Below are positions 1-6,034 of a DNA stretch of 13,819 bases, piece by piece. This stretch comes from Leptospira bourretii (lineage in GTDB: Bacteria > Spirochaetota > Leptospiria > Leptospirales > Leptospiraceae). The DNA lies in the NCBI RefSeq assembly GCF_004770145.1, contig NZ_RQFW01000021.1:1-13819 (forward strand), in the 5' to 3' direction. The notes beneath the pieces are model-generated. The model had not been told where the DNA came from. It saw only the letters and a program-made list of their open reading frames with translations, and made no database searches. Position 1 is the stretch's first letter, and every line of letters begins with the position of its first letter. A program made the translations under genes and the position numbers.

Positions 1-45
1 GCATTTGGCTTGCTTAGTTGAATAATTATTTTTAAGATTTTCATT

Positions 46-109
46 TTGAGTATTTTCAATTAATCACAATGCTAAAGGAATCTAATATAAATACTTGAAA
101 TATTTTCAA
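46..109. repeat. Two copies of a TTGA...TATTTTCAA palindromic element (candidate operators)
   Basis: Positions 46-59 read TTGAGTATTTTCAA and positions 95-109 read TTGAAATATTTTCAA. The second is a perfect 6-bp inverted repeat around TAT; the first keeps the TTGA/TCAA ends. The shared TATTTTCAAT cores start exactly 50 bp apart, about five helical turns, which puts both copies on the same DNA face. The right copy covers the probable -35 box. The element resembles a paired operator; the XRE protein encoded at 3693-4007 is one possible ligand, but I do not see the same palindrome in front of that operon. Confidence 0.4.
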
Positions 110-124
110 TATACAGAATATCTT
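95..124 (+). promoter_or_regulatory. Candidate sigma-70-type promoter of the mazG-like gene
   Basis: TTGAAA at 95-100 (5 of 6 matches to the -35 consensus) is followed after 18 bp by TATCTT at 119-124 (4 of 6 matches to the -10). The next gene starts 55 bp downstream. The -35 is also the left arm of a palindrome, TTGAAA-TAT-TTTCAA at 95-109, so a repressor bound there would block polymerase. This is prediction from base pattern only. Confidence 0.4.
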
Positions 125-167
125 TACAAGTAACATTCTGTTAAACTATGTTTTAAATAACACTCTT

Positions 168-173
168 AGGTGA
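168..173 (+). promoter_or_regulatory. Shine-Dalgarno sequence of the mazG-like gene
   Basis: AGGTGA at 168-173 lies 5 nt before the ATG at 179 and is the clearest ribosome binding site in the window. It supports the chosen start. Confidence 0.7.
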
Positions 174-178
174 ATTAA

Positions 179-1060
179 ATGGATTTTAATGAATATCAGA
201 TTTCGGCAGAGGAAACAAATCAGAAGCATATTCAGGATGATACCAACAAGTATATAATTCCTTTTCTCGGAGTAATTGGAGAAATTGGGTCATTGGTTTC
301 TCAGCTAAAGATCAGATTAAGGGACGGAGATTCTCATTTAAAATTCAAAGAAAATATTGGAGAGGAAATCGGAGATATACTTTGGTATCTTTCTACAATT
401 GCTACTCAATATGATTTAAACTTAAATGATTTGGCTGAAAGAAATCTATTAAAAGTTAAAGATAGATTTCTTTCAAAGGAAATTGAATATTTTGAATTCG
501 ATGAGGAATTTCCTTTGGAAGAGCGACTTCCAGAAGAATTTGAAATTAGGTTCCATTCTTTTGAAGAAGATGGAAAAAAGAAAGTTAGAATACTAAATAA
601 TTCTACTCAGCTTCAGGTAGCTGATGTCTTAACAGATAACACTTATTTAGATGATGGATATCGATTCCATGATATATTTCATTTCGGATATTTGGCTATT
701 CTTGGTTGGTCTCCAGTTTTAAGAAAACAGCTATGTAAAAAGAGAAAAAGTGATCCTATTATTGATGAAAATGAAGATGGTCAACGTGCTCAGATAATTG
801 AAGAGCTAGTTTCTTTATTTATCTACATACATGCTGAAGAGCATAATTTACTAAAATCCTCAAAAATTGTAGATACAAGTTTAATTAAAAAAGTAAAAAG
901 CCTAGTCAGTAGTTTAGAAGTAAAAAAATGTAGTGGTAAACACTGGGAAAAAGCCATATTAAATTCATATGAGGTATTTAATAAACTAAGAGAAAATGAA
1001 GGAGGTCGAGTTTTAGTTAGTAAGAAGAATCGATCACTTACTTATCTAGGGAAATATTAA
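179..1060 (+). CDS. MazG-type nucleotide pyrophosphohydrolase with MazG C-terminal domain
   Basis: Residues 1-98 look like an all-alpha MazG/NTP-pyrophosphohydrolase fold, an enzyme class that hydrolyses (d)NTPs to (d)NMP and PPi in the cytosol. The second metal-binding motif is intact (E63-I-G-D66, preceded by E62). The first reads E35-I-G-S38 instead of ExxE, so one metal ligand appears replaced by Ser. Residues 155-290 form a second conserved-looking block: Y161-R-F-H-D165-I-F-H168, then L-G-W-S-P-V-L-R, then K-S-D-P followed by E-D-G-x-R-A and I-I-E-E around 206-209. I recall this as the MazG C-terminal domain family catalogued with base-hypermodification genes. At 293 aa it is about twice the length of a minimal MazG protein. 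It converges on the minus-strand operon ending at 1114. A role in cleaning or supplying nucleotide pools for that operon is inferred. The start is supported by AGGTGA. Confidence 0.75.
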   Translation: MDFNEYQISAEETNQKHIQDDTNKYIIPFLGVIGEIGSLVSQLKIRLRDGDSHLKFKENIGEEIGDILWYLSTIATQYDLNLNDLAERNLLKVKDRFLSKEIEYFEFDEEFPLEERLPEEFEIRFHSFEEDGKKKVRILNNSTQLQVADVLTDNTYLDDGYRFHDIFHFGYLAILGWSPVLRKQLCKKRKSDPIIDENEDGQRAQIIEELVSLFIYIHAEEHNLLKSSKIVDTSLIKKVKSLVSSLEVKKCSGKHWEKAILNSYEVFNKLRENEGGRVLVSKKNRSLTYLGKY

Positions 1061-1112
1061 ATAACATTCGATAGAATATTTAATTTTATTTTCCATTTTT
1101 TAGGAAAAAAGG
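1057..1112. terminator. Weak terminator-like hairpins between convergent genes
   Basis: TTAAAT(AAC)ATTC at 1057-1069 pairs with GAATATTTAA at 1074-1083 around a GATA loop, with a 3-nt bulge, followed by TTTTATTTT. A second stem pairs CC(A)TTTTTT at 1093-1101 with AAAAAAGG at 1105-1112 around AGG. The first could end the plus-strand gene; the second lies just past the minus-strand stop. Both stems are nearly all A/T, so termination strength is doubtful. Confidence 0.3.
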
Positions 1113-1113
1113 G

Positions 1114-2049
1114 CTAAATAGTCTTATTATTTACTGTATATTTTTGTTTTATTCTGACTCTACCTGAGTTACCAGAAAGTTCTGGTAATTTAACACGTAA
1201 ATATTTATCGATTTCGCAAAACAAATTTTGACAATCGATCAGCTGTAAACTGCGACCACCCAAATTTTTAAAAGGAAGATTTAGTCTAGAAAATTCCTCG
1301 ACTTGAATATCACATATCAATTTAATAATTTCTTCGTAATTCAATCCCGCTAAATCCGAAAAACACTTTTTTATTCCATCTCTAGCACCTGGTCCTGCTA
1401 CCACAAAATCCATTTCACTAAAATTAACAACTTCAGAATAATTGATATCCACGACATATTGAAATGCAAGAAAATCTCCAAATGAAGGTATAGATTTTAG
1501 TAACTCAAATGCATTCTTCATTGATTTACATTGAACTATTTTCTCTGGAAATTTATTTTTTATTATGTATTTCAACAGCTCTAAGTGATTTGTATGTTTG
1601 TATTTATTATTAAAATAACTTATTCCACTTGGCATAATATATGCCCCTGAGTATATACTAACACCAGATGTCTTTAAGTTAGTTAATAATTTATCAAATT
1701 TTGCGACTGAAAAACTTTTAACTGAAATTTCTCCAATTTCTGACTCAATATATTCCCATGTTTCTATTTTGTTAAAAAGTTTAAAGAATAAGATTCTAAA
1801 TATGACATCCCAATACTCTCTACTCTTATCGTAGATAACATTTTTTACTAAATATTGACTTACACGATCTGTAACCCGATACGCATTGGTAAATTTATAT
1901 TTTTGAAGGATTTCATCTTCTGTCCAAGGTTGGGGAGCATTTTGAAGTTTCTTAATATAGATATTCTGCCTTTCGAACGCAAAATACCAATAATAATCAT
2001 ACGCTATAGAAGGTATTAAAGGATATAATTTAGAAATTCCTTTTTTCAT
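1114..2049 (-). CDS. Putative DNA base/nucleotide hypermodification protein (5-hmU kinase / aGPT-pyrophosphorylase superfamily)
   Basis: Last gene of the minus-strand operon, about 311 aa. The pattern matches what I know of the helical superfamily that includes phage 5-hydroxymethyluracil DNA kinases and alpha-glutamyl/putrescinyl-thymine pyrophosphorylases. Using numbering from the TTG at 2052, it has an N-terminal FTNAYRVTDR block (54-63), FKLFNKIETW (90-99), an FGDFLAFQYVVDINYS block (191-206), a Gly-Pro-Gly-Ala-Arg loop (220-224), and a C-terminal GGRSLQLIDCQNLFCEIDKY block (265-284). No Walker A P-loop is present, so if it is a kinase it is not of that type. In phages such enzymes activate hydroxymethyl-thymine for further substitution; the substrate here is unknown. 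An ATG at 2049 directly follows a TTG at 2052, and neither has a good ribosome site. The family assignment is from memory of motifs, not a search. Confidence 0.7.
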   Translation of the reverse strand: MKKGISKLYPLIPSIAYDYYWYFAFERQNIYIKKLQNAPQPWTEDEILQKYKFTNAYRVTDRVSQYLVKNVIYDKSREYWDVIFRILFFKLFNKIETWEYIESEIGEISVKSFSVAKFDKLLTNLKTSGVSIYSGAYIMPSGISYFNNKYKHTNHLELLKYIIKNKFPEKIVQCKSMKNAFELLKSIPSFGDFLAFQYVVDINYSEVVNFSEMDFVVAGPGARDGIKKCFSDLAGLNYEEIIKLICDIQVEEFSRLNLPFKNLGGRSLQLIDCQNLFCEIDKYLRVKLPELSGNSGRVRIKQKYTVNNKTI

Positions 2050-2066
2050 CAACTAAAGGTTTACCA

Positions 2067-2819
2067 TTAAATCCAACCCTGAATCTGTATCATCTCATTT
2101 TTTGAAATACTCATATCCAATTTAGGTTGTGTGATCAATATATTCACTTTATTTATTTTTATACCACAAAACTGAGATATAAATGAGGCTAATTGACATA
2201 TGCCTTTATAGTTACCAAATGCTTTTGCTACCAAATATTGAGCGGGATATAAAGCAGTTAAAGTAAGCCCGTCCAAGTTATAATTTAGTGATATTTGTTG
2301 TAGACATGGAAAGCCTCGAACAGGCTGTTCAGTATGATCTGTGTTTGGATTAAATATTGCAATTTGTAGTGCTGTTGCTCTTCTCTTTTTACCACTTGAT
2401 GTTAAGCAATGAATGATATGTTCAAGTTGATTTATATGACTAATTTTATTTTTCTTTACACCTTGAAAATTAATAATTCTATCGAAATAGGTTCCGTATG
2501 CATTAGCACGAAATCTTGCTTTCATTCTAGGTAATATCTTTTGTGAATATTCCTTATAGAAAACTTCTCTTCCCTCTTTCATTTTTAACTCCCAAAATTG
2601 TTGCGGAAAAATTGTATATGCAACATCATTTGTTGAAATTTTTGACTTAGATTGCAATTTCTTATCCAAATAATTTTGAATCTCTTTTTCAACTTCAGAA
2701 GAATTCGTCTCACACGATGAAATGGAAATGATCGCAGGTGAGTCGCCTTTGCTAGATTTCGTTTCTAGTATAAGTTTGCACCATGCCCTCCAATAGTTTT
2801 CTTCATTAACAATAATCAT
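2067..2819 (-). CDS. Diverged thymidylate synthase / pyrimidine hydroxymethylase homologue
   Basis: The C-terminal half aligns by eye with thymidylate synthase (TS). R146-R147 match the paired Arg that bind phosphate across the dimer. P171-C172-L-Q-Q matches the Pro-Cys catalytic segment. N203 lies 31 residues after the Cys, the same spacing as Cys146 to the base-reading Asn177 in E. coli TS. An F-I-S-Q-F-C-G-I stretch matches the helix after it. The Arg-Ser-x-Asp dUMP pocket is replaced (P192, A193, Y195), and the late His-x-Tyr pair becomes K233-x-D235. About 250 aa, with an unfamiliar N-terminal 100 residues. The nucleophile is kept while part of the substrate pocket is changed, so a modified-pyrimidine synthase such as a hydroxymethylase is more likely than ordinary thymidylate synthase. 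It starts 4 nt after the peptidase gene, inside the operon. Confidence 0.72.
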   Translation of the reverse strand: MIIVNEENYWRAWCKLILETKSSKGDSPAIISISSCETNSSEVEKEIQNYLDKKLQSKSKISTNDVAYTIFPQQFWELKMKEGREVFYKEYSQKILPRMKARFRANAYGTYFDRIINFQGVKKNKISHINQLEHIIHCLTSSGKKRRATALQIAIFNPNTDHTEQPVRGFPCLQQISLNYNLDGLTLTALYPAQYLVAKAFGNYKGICQLASFISQFCGIKINKVNILITQPKLDMSISKNEMIQIQGWI

Positions 2820-2823
2820 ATAT

Positions 2824-3693
2824 TTATTCCTCTTCGCTTTCTAAATGCCTATAGATCGATCTTCCTTCATAATTGCTATTTGAGACTCGCAAAAAAACTG
2901 CAATTTCATTGGTATTATTTACAATTCTACAAATACCAACTTTTTTAGCTTTAAAATATTTTCCCGATCTTTCTTCTTTATGTATTCGCATTAGATTACC
3001 TTCTATTGAGTAAATATTTGGAAGGAATACGATGTCATCGATTCTTAGATCAATTGGGCAACCGAAAAATAAATCATCAAACATTATAAGAAGACCAGAG
3101 AAGTCCTCTTCCAAAAGTTCTGATTTTATCTGTTTAGGTTTCATTTTTATCAATTTGTTGAAATGAATTTTGTCTATTAATCCTAAAGAATAAGTTAGGT
3201 GAGATAATAGTGTAGTAAATCCTACACGGAAATATGTAGCCATCTTATAAGCATTTAAAGGAGTAAGTTGCTCTGGCAAAGTAATCCTAGCTTTATTTAA
3301 ATAATCTTTTACCGCCAGATCGGGCATTAACATAAATGAAGCAAACAAATCTGCTTGTAATTCTTTTTCATCTCTTTTTTCAGTTTTTCCTTCGGAAAAA
3401 AAACTATCTACGGAAGTTCCATGACCATAATAGAAATGTCCAAGTTCATGCACACAATTGAAATTTATTCGTCCAATTGGACGCAAAGAAGACAAAATGA
3501 AAACCGATTGATTTTCTTTTTGAATATATAGACCTTCTAACGAAGGTAAGGCTTGAAGACGAACCTCGATACCTAGTTTATCTACAATGTCCAAGGAATT
3601 GATTGGATTTTCCAATGGAATTTTTAGTTTCAATCGCAATTTAGCAGAATCGATGAATGCAGCTCTTGCTAATTGCTTTGCATTATACTTCAT
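2824..3693 (-). CDS. ImmA/IrrE-family metallopeptidase
   Basis: Residues 20-150 form the ImmA/IrrE (DUF955) zinc peptidase domain. The HExxH motif is V81-H82-E83-L-G-H86, followed by E111-L-Q-A-D115, whose Glu is the expected third zinc ligand, then an L-M-P motif near 122-124. At 289 aa there is an extra C-terminal region (about 185-289) with beta-rich character that could sense a signal. Family members cleave a partner XRE repressor, as in ICEBs1 ImmA/ImmR and IrrE/DdrO, and so switch on the genes it silences. The start ATG overlaps the stop codon of the XRE gene as TAATG, so the two are probably translationally coupled and form a repressor-protease pair. Cytosolic: no signal peptide or membrane segment is seen. 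Confidence 0.9.
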   Translation of the reverse strand: MKYNAKQLARAAFIDSAKLRLKLKIPLENPINSLDIVDKLGIEVRLQALPSLEGLYIQKENQSVFILSSLRPIGRINFNCVHELGHFYYGHGTSVDSFFSEGKTEKRDEKELQADLFASFMLMPDLAVKDYLNKARITLPEQLTPLNAYKMATYFRVGFTTLLSHLTYSLGLIDKIHFNKLIKMKPKQIKSELLEEDFSGLLIMFDDLFFGCPIDLRIDDIVFLPNIYSIEGNLMRIHKEERSGKYFKAKKVGICRIVNNTNEIAVFLRVSNSNYEGRSIYRHLESEEE

Positions 3694-4007
3694 TATTTTA
3701 AGCTTTTAATCAAGTTCAAAATTTTATCAATATCCTTTTGCTGCAATTTTGATAGTTCTCTTGCTGCTAAAGATAACTTTGAATCTTTCTGATCTTCCTT
3801 TTCACCAAGTAACCAAGAAGAATTAACATTGAAAATCTCACACATTAGCACTAGTTCATTGGTATCGACCTTCCGTTTGCCAGATTCAATATCAGAAACG
3901 GCAGGGCGGGATATTCCAAGCATTTTTGATACTTGCTCTTGGGAAAGACCCGCATACTCTCTAGCAAGCTTTACTCTCTCTAAAAAAATTCTATTCGGTT
4001 CCGACAT
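3693..4007 (-). CDS. XRE-family HTH transcriptional regulator
   Basis: A 104-aa protein with a Cro/C1-type helix-turn-helix at about residues 9-64: R11-V-K-L-A-R-E-Y-A-G-L-S-Q, then a recognition helix in I32-S-R-P-A-V-S-D-I-E-S-G-K. The C-terminal 35 residues are charged, with a short predicted helix that could serve dimerisation or be the site cut by the adjacent ImmA/IrrE peptidase. It is coupled at both ends by TAATG overlaps: with the ACP-like gene upstream and the peptidase downstream. By analogy with ImmR or DdrO it most likely represses its own operon and perhaps the divergent hsdM side or the mazG-like gene. Candidate sites are the GACCGAAAAA repeats at 4328-4361. Confidence 0.92.
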   Translation of the reverse strand: MSEPNRIFLERVKLAREYAGLSQEQVSKMLGISRPAVSDIESGKRKVDTNELVLMCEIFNVNSSWLLGEKEDQKDSKLSLAARELSKLQQKDIDKILNLIKSLK

Positions 4008-4339
4008 TAACTTTTATTATTCTCCATAAATTCCTCGACGATTTTAACTATTTGACTTACATCGTTAAATTTTTTATTTTTATCATCTACAAACAAGTTC
4101 ATGTCATTCGGGATATCCTTTCCGATTTTTGTTCCGAGGACTATAACAAAATTCAATCCATCTGAGCTTTCGAAACCAAGGTCAGTTCCAACATCCGTGT
4201 TTTTTTTAATATCTTCTTTTCGTATTCCCTTCGTTTTTCCTACTTCAAAAATAGTATCAATTATGCACTTTTCGAGTTCGTTTTTTGTCACTTTTTCGTA
4301 CCTTGATGTATGATTATCGTACATATGTTTTTCGGTCAA
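4007..4339 (-). CDS. Acyl-carrier-protein-like protein
   Basis: Up to 110 aa with the layout of an acyl carrier protein: helix I around residues 18-32, a loop, then D53-L-G-F-E-S58-S-D-G-L, which matches the D-L-G-x-D-S-L phosphopantetheine site with S58 as the attachment Ser, and a final helix around 92-106. The usual Leu after the Ser is S59. The longest frame opens with TTG at 4339; ATG at 4324 or GTG at 4291 (AAGG nine bases ahead of it) would also give an ACP-sized product, and the GTG fits family length best. It heads the operon and overlaps the XRE start as TAATG. No adenylation enzyme or phosphopantetheinyl transferase is encoded nearby, so host enzymes would have to load it. Its presence next to base-modification genes is unusual. 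Confidence 0.72.
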   Translation of the reverse strand: MTEKHMYDNHTSRYEKVTKNELEKCIIDTIFEVGKTKGIRKEDIKKNTDVGTDLGFESSDGLNFVIVLGTKIGKDIPNDMNLFVDDKNKKFNDVSQIVKIVEEFMENNKS

Positions 4340-4361
4340 CTAAATTTACGATTTTTCGGTC
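4328..4361. repeat. Direct repeat GACCGAAAAA (minus strand) before the ACP-like gene
   Basis: TTTTTCGGTC occurs at 4328-4337 and 4352-4361 on the plus strand, 24 bp apart. A weaker copy, TTTTTCGTAC, starts at 4292, a further 36 bp away. The two good copies lie between a possible -10 (TAACTT, minus strand, 4374-4369) and the coding start, a natural place for an autoregulatory operator. Chance recurrence in AT-rich DNA is possible. Confidence 0.3.
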
Positions 4362-4567
4362 TTAAAAAAAGTTAGATGGTATTGTTTTGATCCACAATAT
4401 TTTTAAGGTATGTGAATTGTCCCACCTTCTTCGTAAAATGATTTCCGTTGCAATTTCATTCATTTTATCTGATGTTGGTAACAAGCTCATGAATTTATCA
4501 TTTTTAAGAAAAATTCCTTTTTCTCTGACTCTTCATTTATCAATTACCTACATAAGGCTTCTTTCCT
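4340..4567. other. Divergent intergenic region between the ACP operon and hsdM
   Basis: This 228-bp stretch separates the minus-strand operon from the plus-strand type I locus and must carry both promoters. A 62-aa plus frame (4387-4575) crosses into hsdM but has no ribosome site or family resemblance, so I do not call it. I see no convincing hsdM promoter. AAGG at 4554-4557, 10 nt before ATG 4568, may be the hsdM ribosome site. Confidence 0.5.
4369..4397 (-). promoter_or_regulatory. Possible promoter of the minus-strand ACP-to-hypermodification operon
   Basis: On the minus strand TTGTGG (4397-4392) and TAACTT (4374-4369) are separated by 17 bp and sit about 30 bp upstream of the TTG start. 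Each box matches its consensus only partly. It is listed because it is the best-spaced pair in front of the operon. Confidence 0.2.
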
Positions 4568-6025
4568 ATGTTTGAACAGACATTTAAAAATATAGACGAT
4601 ATTCTCCACAAAGATGCTGGTTGCAGTAGCGAGCTGGATTATGTGGAACAGACTTCTTGGGTGCTTTTCCTCAAATACCTAGACGATCTAGAAAAAGACA
4701 AAAGCAATGCCGCTGAACTAGCAGGTAAAACTTATACAAATATCCTAAAACCTGAATTCCAATGGTCAAAATGGGCAACTCCCAAAACTAAAGATGGAAA
4801 AATTGACCACAACAAAGCACTGACTGGTGATGACCTGAAGGATTTTGTTGATCTCAAACTCTTTCCCTACTTGAAGAAATTTAAGGCAGATGCAGAACAT
4901 GCAGATTCCATCGAATACAAGATAGGCGAAATTTTTAGCGAACTAAAAAACAAAATCCAAAGTGGTTATAACCTGCGAGATGTGATCAATTTAATAGATG
5001 AACTAAGATTCCGAACTCATGCTGAAAAACATGAGATGAGCCATTTGTATGAATCAAAGATTGCCAATATGGGTAATGCGGGGCGAAATGGTGGTGAATA
5101 TTATACTCCCCGTCCCTTGATCCGAACCATAGTTAAGGTAGTGGCTCCAGAGATCGGAAATAAAATATATGATGGTGCAGCTGGTTCGGCAGGCTTCTTG
5201 TGTGAAGCTTTTGACTACTTAAAGGAAAACAAGAAACTAACCACTTCGGATATCACAACCTTACAAAAGAAAACATTCTATGGAAAAGAGAAGAAGTCAC
5301 TCGCTTATATCATAGGAACAATGAATATGATTTTGCATGGTGTGGAGGCACCAAACATCATTCACACAAATACCCTTGCGGAAAATTTGGATGATATCCA
5401 AGAAAAAGATCGCTATGATATTGTCCTTGCCAACCCACCGTTTGGTGGAAAAGAGAGAGCCGAAGTTCAACAAAACTTTCCAATTAAAACAGGTGAAACG
5501 GCATTCCTATTCTTACAACATTTCATTAAAATTCTAAAAGCAGGTGGTCGTGCAGGTATTGTCATCAAAAATACTTTTCTTAGTAATACAGACAACGCAT
5601 CCGTCAGTCTACGAAAGTTACTTCTTGAAAATTGCAATCTTCATACGGTTTTAGATTTACCAGGTGGAACATTCACTGGTGCAGGTGTAAAAACGGTGGT
5701 ATTGTTTTTTGAAAAAGGAAATGCCACAAAAAAAGTATGGTTCTACCAACTGAATCTAGATCGTAACCTTGGTAAAACTAATGCTTTGAATGAAAATGAC
5801 CTAGAGGAATTTGTAACACTTCAAAAGAAAAAAGCAGATAGTCCAAACTCTTGGAGTATTGATGTTGCTTCCATTAACTCAGATACTTATGATTTGAGTG
5901 CAAAGAACCCAAATAAAAAAGTAGAGACTGCTTTAAGGCAACCGCTCGAAATTTTGGAAGAGATGCGTTCCCTCGACGAAGAAAGTGCCAAGATTATGGA
6001 AAGTATCAAGGGAATTCTAGCATAG
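4568..6025 (+). CDS. hsdM: Type I restriction-modification DNA methyltransferase subunit (HsdM)
   Basis: A 485-aa N6-adenine methyltransferase, the M subunit that with HsdS methylates the host recognition site and with HsdR forms the restriction complex. Residues 1-150 are the HsdM N-terminal helical domain. The segment G176-E-Y-Y-T-P-R182 is the family's conserved entry to the methylase domain. D202-G-A-A-G-S-A-G-F is the S-adenosylmethionine motif I, with the Ala/Ser variant common in one HsdM subfamily. N289-P-P-F-G-G is the catalytic NPPF motif. Residues 430-485 form a C-terminal tail that normally contacts HsdS. Length is normal and no lesion is seen. It is the first gene of the plus-strand operon, followed 9 nt later by the RhuM-like gene. 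Confidence 0.96.
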   Translation: MFEQTFKNIDDILHKDAGCSSELDYVEQTSWVLFLKYLDDLEKDKSNAAELAGKTYTNILKPEFQWSKWATPKTKDGKIDHNKALTGDDLKDFVDLKLFPYLKKFKADAEHADSIEYKIGEIFSELKNKIQSGYNLRDVINLIDELRFRTHAEKHEMSHLYESKIANMGNAGRNGGEYYTPRPLIRTIVKVVAPEIGNKIYDGAAGSAGFLCEAFDYLKENKKLTTSDITTLQKKTFYGKEKKSLAYIIGTMNMILHGVEAPNIIHTNTLAENLDDIQEKDRYDIVLANPPFGGKERAEVQQNFPIKTGETAFLFLQHFIKILKAGGRAGIVIKNTFLSNTDNASVSLRKLLLENCNLHTVLDLPGGTFTGAGVKTVVLFFEKGNATKKVWFYQLNLDRNLGKTNALNENDLEEFVTLQKKKADSPNSWSIDVASINSDTYDLSAKNPNKKVETALRQPLEILEEMRSLDEESAKIMESIKGILA

Positions 6026-6034
6026 TGTGCATTT

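Larger units (their letters stand above)
1..178. other. Non-coding leader upstream of the mazG-like gene
   Basis: No open reading frame or RNA gene is visible here. The stretch is strongly AT-rich. It holds a 10-bp direct repeat (TATTTTCAAT) at 51-60 and 101-110, each copy being the right half of a palindrome-like element, a probable promoter overlapping the second copy, and the ribosome binding site of the following gene. What lies further upstream is outside the window. Confidence 0.6.

Noticed and set aside
2067..2819. Housekeeping thymidylate synthase (thyA)
   Set aside because: The dUMP-binding Arg-Ser-x-Asp and His-x-Tyr residues are missing and the N-terminal half does not match.
3829..4313. 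Plus-strand frames of 66 and 70 aa opposite the XRE and ACP genes
   Set aside because: They are reverse-strand shadows of clearly recognisable genes.
4387..4414. TTGATC...TATGTG as the hsdM promoter
   Set aside because: The -10 matches only three positions and the long leader makes it unconvincing.
4387..4575. A 62-aa plus-strand frame upstream of hsdM
   Set aside because: It has no ribosome binding site, overlaps the hsdM start, has a low-complexity hydrophobic composition and no family resemblance.
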